The notes under the pieces: model-generated
What the model saw: the letters and a program-made list of their open reading frames with translations, nothing else
The model's database searches: none
Told to the model about the DNA's origin: nothing
NCBI GenBank assembly: GCA_036518955.1
Contig: DATDMG010000496.1
Coordinates: 1 to 7,315, forward strand
DNA length: 7,315 bases
Direction of reading: 5' to 3'
DNA from: DATDMG01 sp036518955
GTDB taxonomy: Bacteria > Actinomycetota > Actinomycetes > Actinomycetales > Kineosporiaceae
In this document: piece by piece, positions 1 through 5,048 of the stretch
How the letters are laid out: the number at the start of each line of letters is the position of its first letter
Position numbering within the stretch: the stretch's first letter is position 1
Translations under genes and position numbers: made by a program

Positions 1-1
1 C

Positions 2-2038
2 TGCGGCCGCTTCAGCGCCCAGCTGTGCCAGGACTACCAGACGGCCGCCACCACCGGCCGGCCGACTCCGGCCATCCTCGACCTGCTCGCCCGGTCGAGC
101 CCGGCCGGCGTGCTCGATCGGATCACCGCGCCCACCCTGCTGGTCCAGGGCGAGGCGGACTCGCTGTTCTCGCTCGGCGAGGCCGACGCGAATGCCCGAG
201 GGATCGCGGCCCACGGCACGCCGGTGAAGGTGGTGTGGTTCAGCGGCGGGCACGACGGGGGCGCCGGGAGCGACGCCGAGACGGCGCGGATCACTGCCAC
301 GGCCGATGCGTGGTTCGACCACTACCTGCGGCGGGACGGCGCGGCGGCGGACACCCGCTTCGAGGCGACGGTCCCGGCGGTGTCCGTCTCCGGCGCCAAC
401 GGCCGAGCGACGGCGCAGATCCGGCAGTCCGCGGCCGAACCCGCGGTGACCGGCGCCGTCCCGCTCGCCACCCGCCGGGTCGCCCTGCGCGGCCCCGAGC
501 AGCAGGTGCAGGCGCCCGCCGGCGCTTCACCCGCCGCCCTGACCAGCGTCCCGGGGCTCGGTCCGGCGCTGGCGGCCGTCAGCTCGGCGGGTGCCCGGCT
601 CAGCGCGTTGCCCGGTCAGGTGGCCCGGTTCGAGTCCACCCCCCTCGACAGCACCCTCCATCTGCTCGGCAGCTCCCGGGTGACCGTGCGGGTCGCCGGC
701 GCCGGCGGCGACGCCACCCTGTTCGCGCAGCTGTACGACGTCGGCCCGGGCGGCGCGGCGGTGCTGCCGCAGCAGCTCGTGGCCCCCGTTTACCTCTCCG
801 GGCTGACGCCAGCGGGGCGCGACGTGACCATCGCCACGCCGGCCGTCGTCCGCGACGTGGCGGCGGGCCACCGGCTGCGGCTCGTGATCTCGACGACCGA
901 CCAGGCGTTCGCGATGCCCGCCGAGCCACACCGGTACCGCGTTTCGGCGCCCTCCGGCGACACCGCGAACCTGGTGTCACCGGTCGCCTCGCTGTCGGCC
1001 GTCGATGTCGGCGGCGTCGCCGACCTGTGGCCCTACGCGGCCGCCCTGCTGGTGGCCGCTGCGGCGGCGGTGGCCGGGGGGTACCAGCTGGGCCGGCGGC
1101 GCCGGGCCGACCCACCGGATGCGTCGCTCGCCGCCGTCCCGCTGGCCATCGACGGGCTGGGCAAGGCCTACTCCGACGGGTTCCGGGCTGTCAGCGAGCT
1201 CAGCTTCCGGGTGGAGGCGGGCTGGGTGCTGGGCTTGCTGGGGCCCAACGGGGCCGGCAAGACCACCACCCTCCGGATGTTGATGGGCCTGATTCGGCCG
1301 ACCGAGGGCGGGATCCGGGTCTTCGGCCAGACGGTGACGCCCGGGGCGCCGGTGCTGTCCCGGATCGGCTCGTTCGTCGAGGGTCCAGGATTCCTGCCGC
1401 ACGTCTCCGGGCTGGACAACCTGAGGCTGTACTGGCAGGCGACCGGCCGACCCGCGTCCCACGCCCGCCTCGAGGAGGCTCTGGAGATCGCGGGCCTGGG
1501 CGCCGACATCCATCGCCGGGTGAAGACCTACAGCCAGGGCATGCGGCAGCGCCTGGCGATCGCGCAGGCGATGCTGGGCCTGCCCGACCTGTTGGTGCTC
1601 GACGAGCCGACGAACGGTCTCGACCCGCCCCAGATCCGGGAGATGCGTGAGGTGCTCGCCCGGTACGCGGCGACGGGCCGCACCGTCCTGATCTCCAGTC
1701 ACCTGTTGTCGGAGGTCGAGCAGACGTGCACGCATGTCGTCGTCATGCACGGCGGCCGGCTGGTGGCTCAGGGCCCGGTGGCCGACCTGGTGGGGGCGGC
1801 GACGACGCTCGTCATCGACGTCGACGACCCCGCGCTGGCCGCCAAGGCGGCCGCGAAGGTCCCGGGGGCCGCGGACGTGGTCGAGACCGCGACAGGCCTG
1901 ACGCTCTCGCTGGTCGGCACGCCACGGTCCGCCCTCGTCCGCGCGCTCGTGGATGCCGGGGTCGGGGTCGACCGGGTACAGCCGCAGCGGGGCCTGGAGC
2001 AGGTGTTCCTGGCGCTGGTGGGGGAGGAGGAGGCCTGA
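2..2038 (+). CDS. CocE/X-Pro dipeptidyl-peptidase-like hydrolase fused to ABC transporter ATPase (5' partial)
   Basis: The reading frame is open from the left edge, so the N-terminus, including the nucleophile serine motif, lies outside; 678 residues are visible. Residues about 1-110 are the end of an alpha/beta hydrolase of the CocE/NonD (peptidase S15-like) type: LLVQGEADSLF carries the likely catalytic Asp (residue 53) and GGHDGG the likely catalytic His (84). Residues about 210-325 resemble the family's C-terminal jelly-roll. One hydrophobic helix (about 343-362) is followed by GRRRRAD, which by the positive-inside rule puts the downstream part in the cytoplasm and the hydrolase outside. 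A complete ABC ATPase follows: Walker A GPNGAGKT (414-421), Glu at the Q-loop position (460), signature YSQGMRQRL (from 510), Walker B LLVLDE (530-535), H-loop His (567). The ATPase is closest in style to the BcrA/DrrA drug and peptide exporters. It should power the adjacent permease. The hydrolase substrate and the cargo are unknown. Domain calls are firm; topology is inferred. Confidence 0.93.
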   Translation, partial: CGRFSAQLCQDYQTAATTGRPTPAILDLLARSSPAGVLDRITAPTLLVQGEADSLFSLGEADANARGIAAHGTPVKVVWFSGGHDGGAGSDAETARITATADAWFDHYLRRDGAAADTRFEATVPAVSVSGANGRATAQIRQSAAEPAVTGAVPLATRRVALRGPEQQVQAPAGASPAALTSVPGLGPALAAVSSAGARLSALPGQVARFESTPLDSTLHLLGSSRVTVRVAGAGGDATLFAQLYDVGPGGAAVLPQQLVAPVYLSGLTPAGRDVTIATPAVVRDVAAGHRLRLVISTTDQAFAMPAEPHRYRVSAPSGDTANLVSPVASLSAVDVGGVADLWPYAAALLVAAAAAVAGGYQLGRRRRADPPDASLAAVPLAIDGLGKAYSDGFRAVSELSFRVEAGWVLGLLGPNGAGKTTTLRMLMGLIRPTEGGIRVFGQTVTPGAPVLSRIGSFVEGPGFLPHVSGLDNLRLYWQATGRPASHARLEEALEIAGLGADIHRRVKTYSQGMRQRLAIAQAMLGLPDLLVLDEPTNGLDPPQIREMREVLARYAATGRTVLISSHLLSEVEQTCTHVVVMHGGRLVAQGPVADLVGAATTLVIDVDDPALAAKAAAKVPGAADVVETATGLTLSLVGTPRSALVRALVDAGVGVDRVQPQRGLEQVFLALVGEEEA
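2023..2033 (+). promoter_or_regulatory. Ribosome binding site of the ABC permease gene
   Basis: A purine run, GGAGGAGGAGG, lies inside the last codons of the ATPase gene, 4-7 bases before the ATG at 2038. The ATG shares its A with the TGA stop of the upstream gene (TGATG). Together these settle the permease start and indicate translational coupling of ATPase and permease. Confidence 0.75.
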
Positions 2039-2943
2039 TGCCGAGCCGGGGTACGCACGAGGGGATCGTGCACGCCGCCGCGCCGTCCGCCGTGCACGGG
2101 CCGGGAGGCGCGGTCTCGGGGTTCGACGCCCGGCGGACGCTGCCGCTCATGGTCGAGATCCGGCGCCAGCTGACCCGGCGGCGCACTCAGCTCACCCTGG
2201 GTTTCCTCGTCGTCCTGCCGTTCCTGCTCGTCGCGGCCTTCAAACTCGGCGACGACCGGCCCAGCCGGGGCTCGCCGGGGCTGGTCGACGTCGCCACGAC
2301 GGGCGCTGCCAACTTCACCCTCTTCACCTTGTTCGTGTCCACCGGCTTCCTGCTGATCGTGGTGTTCGCGTTGTTCGCGGGCGACACCGTCGCCAGCGAG
2401 GCGAGCTGGTCCAGCCTGCGCTATCTGTTGGCGGCGCCCGTCCCACGGTCGCACCTGTTGCGTCGCAAGCTGCTGGTGGCCCTGCTGTTCTCGTTGTTCT
2501 CGCTGGTTCTGCTGCCCGTGGTGGCGTACCTGGCCGGCGGGATGTTCTTCGGCTGGGCCCCCATCCGGACGCCGCTCGGCACGACGCTGTCCACCGGCGA
2601 CGCGCTGATCCGGCTGGGGATCATCGTCGCGTACCTGGGCCTGACGCTGGTGTTCGTGTCCGCGCTGGCCTTCCTGCTGAGCGTCTGGACGGACGCTCCG
2701 CTCGGAGCCGTGGGGGGTGCCGTCCTGCTGGTCATCGTGTCGAACATCCTGGACGCGGTCACCGCGCTCGGCGACTGGCGCCAGGTGCTGCCCACGCACT
2801 ACTCGTACTCGTGGACGGACGTCCTGGCGCCGGCCATCAGCTGGGACGAGATGGCCCGCGGCGTGCTGTGGAGCCTGGGCTACGCCCTCGTCCTGCTGGT
2901 CCTCGCCTGGTGGCACTTCGACCGTAAGGACATCGTGAGCTAG
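2038..2943 (+). CDS. ABC-2 type transporter permease
   Basis: This 301-residue protein is the membrane subunit partnering the upstream ATPase. A polar N-terminal extension of about 50 residues, ending in a basic RRQLTRRRTQ patch, precedes six predicted transmembrane segments at roughly 52-70, 93-114, 145-170, 193-215, 220-240 and 275-294. Size and spacing match ABC-2 (DrrB/NatB-type) permeases. The segment after helix 2 (GDTVASEASWSSLRYLLAAPVPRSHLLRRKL) resembles the conserved cytoplasmic loop seen in bacterial ABC-2 permeases of this kind, where a basic helix contacts the ATPase. The ATG at 2038 is chosen because it overlaps the upstream stop and follows a strong purine-rich ribosome binding site; an in-frame ATG at 2149 would remove only the polar extension. 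One ATPase plus one permease would probably form a 2+2 exporter. The substrate cannot be read from the sequence. No convincing intrinsic terminator follows; only a weak GTCGC/GCGAC stem is seen at 2951-2969. Confidence 0.92.
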   Translation: MPSRGTHEGIVHAAAPSAVHGPGGAVSGFDARRTLPLMVEIRRQLTRRRTQLTLGFLVVLPFLLVAAFKLGDDRPSRGSPGLVDVATTGAANFTLFTLFVSTGFLLIVVFALFAGDTVASEASWSSLRYLLAAPVPRSHLLRRKLLVALLFSLFSLVLLPVVAYLAGGMFFGWAPIRTPLGTTLSTGDALIRLGIIVAYLGLTLVFVSALAFLLSVWTDAPLGAVGGAVLLVIVSNILDAVTALGDWRQVLPTHYSYSWTDVLAPAISWDEMARGVLWSLGYALVLLVLAWWHFDRKDIVS

Positions 2944-3059
2944 CGGAAGCGTCGCCGGCCCGCCGCGACCGGTGTCAAGACCTGTGGAGGAAAATCGTTA
3001 GATCGGCTTCAGATCTGTGACAGGGCGGACGATCAGAGGGGCGTTGTTGCACACCAAGT

Positions 3060-3078
3060 GGCGATCACCGTGATCGCC
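3060..3078. promoter_or_regulatory. 19-bp palindrome upstream of the DUF1508 gene (candidate operator)
   Basis: GGCGATCACCGTGATCGCC has 9-bp arms that pair perfectly around a single central C. It ends 7 bases before the GGGAGG ribosome binding site (3086-3091) and 18 bases before the GTG start. Its position fits a dimeric repressor site or an RNA hairpin next to the ribosome binding site. No regulator is encoded nearby, so its function is inferred only. Confidence 0.45.
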
Positions 3079-3096
3079 CCTCAACGGGAGGCCACA

Positions 3097-3753
3097 GTGC
3101 CCGCGAAGTTCACCCTCACCAAGGACAAGGCCGGCAAGTTCCGGTTCTCGCTCCTTGCTGCCAACGGTGCGGTCGTCGCCACCTCGGCGGCGTACGGCAC
3201 CAAGGCATCGGCGCTGAACGGGCTGGCGTCCGTTCGTAAGAACGCTGCCGGTGCCGCCCTGGACGACACCACGGCCGCGAAGCCGGCTGTCCGCTCGGCC
3301 GCGAAGCCGGCCCCGACTCCTGCCGCCCGGCGCGGCACCGTCGCCTCCCGGCAGACCGCCACCCGTGCCGCCGCGGCCAAGCCGACCACGCGCCCGGTCA
3401 GCAAGCCGACCCAGCGTAAGGCGGGTCCGGCGCCGCGCTCCGCGGTGACTGGCGCGCCCGCCGTCCGGAACGTGGCCCGGTCGCAGGTGCGCACCATGGG
3501 CAAGGGGGTGCCCGCGCAGCGCACCCCGTCCGCGGTCGCCAAGCCGGTGGTCGCCAAGCCGGTGGTCGCCAAGCCGGCGGTGCGTACGTCGGGTGCCCCC
3601 AAGCCGACGGCCCGCAAGCCGGCCACGGTCACGTCGGTGGCGCGCCGTCCGGTGGCCAAGCCCGTCGCCCGCAGGACCCCGACCCGCCCCGGGACGGCGC
3701 GGACCGCGGTCAAGACCTCGGCCGGCACCAAGGTGTCGCCGCGCCGCGCTTGA
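3097..3753 (+). CDS. DUF1508 (YegP-like) domain protein with histone H1-like Lys/Ala/Pro tail
   Basis: The 218-residue product has two parts. Residues 1-52 match the DUF1508/UPF0339 fold: FTLTKDKAGKFRFSLLAANG, then a second strand pair and KASALNGLASVRKNA, the usual single YegP-type repeat. The family's biochemical function is not established. Residues about 55-218 are a low-complexity tail rich in Ala, Lys, Arg, Pro, Thr and Val, full of AKP and RKP units, strongly basic and without acidic residues. Such tails resemble histone H1 and the C-terminus of mycobacterial HU (HupB), so nucleic acid binding or nucleoid association is a reasonable inference, not shown. Start: GTG at 3097 follows GGGAGG at 3086-3091 with 5-base spacing and begins MPAKFTL, exactly at the domain edge; an upstream in-frame GTG at 3058 lacks a good site and would put the palindrome inside the gene. 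The gene is monocistronic, with its own upstream palindrome and downstream hairpin. Confidence 0.85.
   Translation: MPAKFTLTKDKAGKFRFSLLAANGAVVATSAAYGTKASALNGLASVRKNAAGAALDDTTAAKPAVRSAAKPAPTPAARRGTVASRQTATRAAAAKPTTRPVSKPTQRKAGPAPRSAVTGAPAVRNVARSQVRTMGKGVPAQRTPSAVAKPVVAKPVVAKPAVRTSGAPKPTARKPATVTSVARRPVAKPVARRTPTRPGTARTAVKTSAGTKVSPRRA
3535..3579 (+). repeat. 15-bp tandem repeat coding for V-A-K-P-V units
   Basis: The unit GTCGCCAAGCCGGTG occurs at 3535-3549 and identically at 3550-3564, and a third copy at 3565-3579 differs at one base (GCG for GTG at the end). It encodes VAKPV-VAKPV-VAKPA within the basic tail. Identity at the DNA level, not only at the protein level, points to recent slippage or unequal recombination, so tail length may vary between strains. 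Confidence 0.85.
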
Positions 3754-3778
3754 TCCACTGGCCTGTGCGGGCTGTCAC

Positions 3779-3830
3779 GGAGAGCCCCCCACCCTCGTGG
3801 TCGGGGGCTCTCCACGGGCCGGGGCTCTCC
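3779..3830 (+). terminator. Strong terminator-like hairpin after the DUF1508 gene, with a duplicated 3' arm
   Basis: GGAGAGCCCCC (3779-3789) pairs perfectly with GGGGGCTCTCC (3803-3813). The stem continues past a C/C mismatch as ACC/GGT around a CTCGT loop. It begins 26 bases after the stop codon. There is no T-tract, as is common for actinobacterial terminators. A second 3' arm, GGGGCTCTCC (3821-3830), can pair with the same 5' arm over 10 bases, giving two alternative hairpins. Confidence 0.65.
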
Positions 3831-4002
3831 ATGGCTCGGCGACGGGCTGCACGGCTTGATCGCCACGAGTGCCTCGTACCCTCACTCGGGAAGACCGCGC
3901 ATCCGCTGCGTCGGCGACCGCCGACGGGTCCCCGTACCTGCCGCCGCCCGGTGGGGTCGTCCTGTCGCGCTGGTCCACGGACCGAGCCCGGGACCGGACG
4001 GT
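3831..4002. other. Spacer without a recognised gene
   Basis: This stretch lies between the terminator hairpin and the stop codon of the minus-strand epimerase remnant. Reading frames cross it, but none resembles a known protein or has a good ribosome binding site. I see no promoter or repeat I can support. Confidence 0.5.
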
Positions 4003-4269
4003 TCAGCTCACCCCGAGGTGGTGGACGGTGGCGGAGGTGAAGACGTCCCCCGGCCGCACGGTCGAGGGGAAGTTCGGCTGGTTGGGCGAGTCGGGGAAGT
4101 GCTGCGTCTCCAGGGCGAAGCCGTCTCGCTGCTGGTAGACCTTCCCGCTGGTCCCGACCAGGGTGCCGTCGAGGGAGTTGCCCGCAGAGAACTGGATGCC
4201 CGGTTGCGTCGTCGAGACCGTCAGGGTGCGCCCGCTGCTCGGGTCCTGGGCCTTCGCGGCCTGCACCAG
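4003..4269 (-). pseudogene. Aldose 1-epimerase (galactose mutarotase), C-terminal remnant
   Basis: About 88 codons at the 3' end of the frame closely match the C-terminus of bacterial galactose mutarotases: an AQDPSSGRTLTVSTTQPGIQF strand, then AGNSLDGTLVG and GFALETQHFPDSPNQPNFPS, ending in HHLGVS. The Glu in LETQHFPDSPN corresponds to the family's catalytic base. Full-length enzymes are about 300-390 residues, and the two active-site histidines and most of the sugar-binding face would lie in the missing N-terminal portion. Upstream codons in this frame (4270-4464) are Arg/Pro-rich and unlike the family. The fragment therefore cannot fold into the complete beta-sandwich and is read as a decayed gene. 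The normal enzyme interconverts alpha and beta anomers of aldoses. Nothing nearby belongs to galactose metabolism, so it seems left over from an earlier gene order. A sequencing deletion is possible but less likely. Confidence 0.8.
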
Positions 4270-4291
4270 GCCGGCTGCGTAGCGAGCTGAA

Positions 4292-4310
4292 CATGCTCGT
4301 CTTCTCCTCT
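4292..4310 (-). promoter_or_regulatory. Orphan Shine-Dalgarno and ATG on the minus strand
   Basis: On the minus strand AGAGGAGAAG (4310-4301) stands 6-9 bases before an ATG (4294-4292) that reads MFSSLRSRPGAG. This is a well-formed translation start 22 bases from the epimerase-like codons but in a different frame, and the frame it opens (down to 3710) resembles nothing. It may be the surviving 5' end of the deleted epimerase gene or of another lost gene. Confidence 0.35.
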
Positions 4311-4518
4311 TCGGGTGGGGTCCGTCGCCCGTCCGATCGGCGCTCCGGCACGCCGTCCACCCAGCCCTGGCGGCCCGCTCGGTGTTCGGGCACGGCGGCC
4401 GGGCCACGGTGTCCGGCCCATCGGGTGACCGGCTTGGAGAAGGTGTCCCACGCTTCATGCGCATTCTCCGACGCCCGTCTTTCCAGGCGCCTCGTCGCGC
4501 TCAATCTAGGAGGGTTTC

Positions 4519-4554
4519 ATGGTGATGTCAGGAGGAGGGGGTGTCGAAGAGTAG
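4519..4554 (+). CDS. Possible 11-codon ORF behind a consensus ribosome binding site
   Basis: AGGAGGG (4508-4514) lies 5 bases before an ATG that opens MVMSGGGGVEE followed by TAG. It is one of the best Shine-Dalgarno matches in the window. Three bases on, an 18-codon ORF (4557-4613) reads MAISGNSGRAAVGLWRNP but lacks a site of its own. This could be a leader peptide, the start of a lost gene, or chance. No family is recognised. Confidence 0.15.
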   Translation: MVMSGGGGVEE

Positions 4555-4677
4555 ACATGGCCATATCTGGAAACTCCGGAAGGGCCGCCGTCGGGCTTTG
4601 GCGCAATCCGTAGGTGGTGCGCCGCGCCGCCCATCCACCCACAGCTGGTAGCCTCGCCGTCGGGGTACAGGGGTCTG

Positions 4678-4935
4678 CTTGAGGGCCCCGGGCTGGAACT
4701 GGTCGACGACGACGAACGCTGCGTGGCCCTGGTCGGGCCGCTGCGGCTGCTGGCCGAACGGGCAGGCCTCACTGTCAGGATCTCGGCGGCGATGGCGCCG
4801 GCCCGACCATGATCGCAGGCCGCGGCCAGCTCCTGATGGACCTGGACCTGATCCGGCCGGCACCCGGTGCCGGCGTCCACGATCATCGTCGGGGCGGCGC
4901 CGTCAGCCTGTTTCGGGACCTACCAACCCCTGTCA
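4678..4935 (+). pseudogene. Possible degraded transposase-like fragment (tentative)
   Basis: One frame reads LEGPGLELVDDDERC and GPLRLLAERAGLTVRISAAMA before a stop at about 4811. The next frame then reads GRGQLLMDLDLIRPAPGAG and later SLFRDLPTPVT up to about 4935. Joined, the pieces faintly recall the N-terminus of IS1380-family transposases (a short helix ending GLT, then a RG-vLvDLAV-type stretch, then LF). The likeness is weak and needs a frameshift. No DDE catalytic region, terminal inverted repeats or target duplication are visible. Confidence 0.15.
4856..4874. repeat. Palindrome GCCGGCACC-C-GGTGCCGGC
   Basis: Two perfect 9-bp arms flank a single C, about 175 bases upstream of the permease start. 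As RNA it would form an 8-bp stem with a 3-base loop. It could be a regulator site, part of a terminator, or residue of the decayed sequence around it. High G+C raises the chance rate, but 9 perfect pairs are notable. Confidence 0.5.
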
Positions 4936-4967
4936 CATACGTCCCGATCTGCACTGTTTGCACATAC
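4934..4967. repeat. Direct repeat CACATAC in the permease upstream region
   Basis: CACATAC occurs at 4934-4940 and 4961-4967, 27 bases apart, in the lower-G+C stretch upstream of the permease gene. Each is preceded by a T-rich trimer (TGT and TTG). Paired sites at this spacing could bind a regulator, but a short repeat like this may be chance. Confidence 0.25.
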
Positions 4968-5048
4968 TCACCCTAGTGACGCACCATTCCGGAGCGGGCC
5001 GACGCCGATCCGCGTCCGATCCGACCAGCACGGGAGCGGGTGCGTCCG

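Larger units (their letters stand above)
4311..5048. other. Roughly 740-base region without an intact gene
   Basis: No frame here shows a complete recognisable protein. From 4311 to 4500 I see nothing. Around 4508-4613 are two tiny ORFs. At about 4678-4935 there is gene-like sequence that needs a frame change to read. A strong palindrome lies at 4856-4874. The last about 130 bases form the upstream region of the amino acid permease gene, with a locally lower G+C stretch at about 4911-4990 where a promoter would be expected, although no hexamer pair with proper spacing was found. The region looks like a decay zone. Confidence 0.6.

Noticed and set aside
25..1650. Long plus-strand ORF of 541 codons overlapping the hydrolase-ATPase gene
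   Set aside because: It is Arg/Gly/Pro-rich without motifs, while the overlapping frame carries every ABC and hydrolase motif.
1768..2916. Minus-strand ORF of 382 codons opposite the ABC permease
   Set aside because: Gln/Arg/His-rich shadow translation with no domain; the plus strand encodes six clear membrane helices with a coupled start.
2951..2969. GTCGC/GCGAC stem after the ABC permease as a terminator
   Set aside because: Only 5 base pairs around a 9-base loop and no T-tract; too weak to call.
3017..3045. GTGACA as a -35 element for the DUF1508 gene
   Set aside because: It matches the consensus at five of six bases, but no -10-like hexamer lies 16-19 bases downstream.
3081..3866. Minus-strand ORF of 261 codons opposite the DUF1508 gene, with Ala/Thr/Gly repeats
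   Set aside because: Its repeats are the mirror of the AKP-coding tandem repeats and it runs through the terminator hairpin; no ribosome binding site or family likeness.
3710..4504. Minus-strand ORF of 264 codons through the epimerase remnant
   Set aside because: It reads the epimerase codons in the wrong frame and is low complexity elsewhere; only its internal ATG at 4294 with a Shine-Dalgarno deserved mention.
4958..4979. Possible -35/-10 pair (TTGCAC and TAGTGA) for the permease gene
   Set aside because: The spacer is only 10 bases, far short of the usual 16-19, so it cannot be supported as a promoter.
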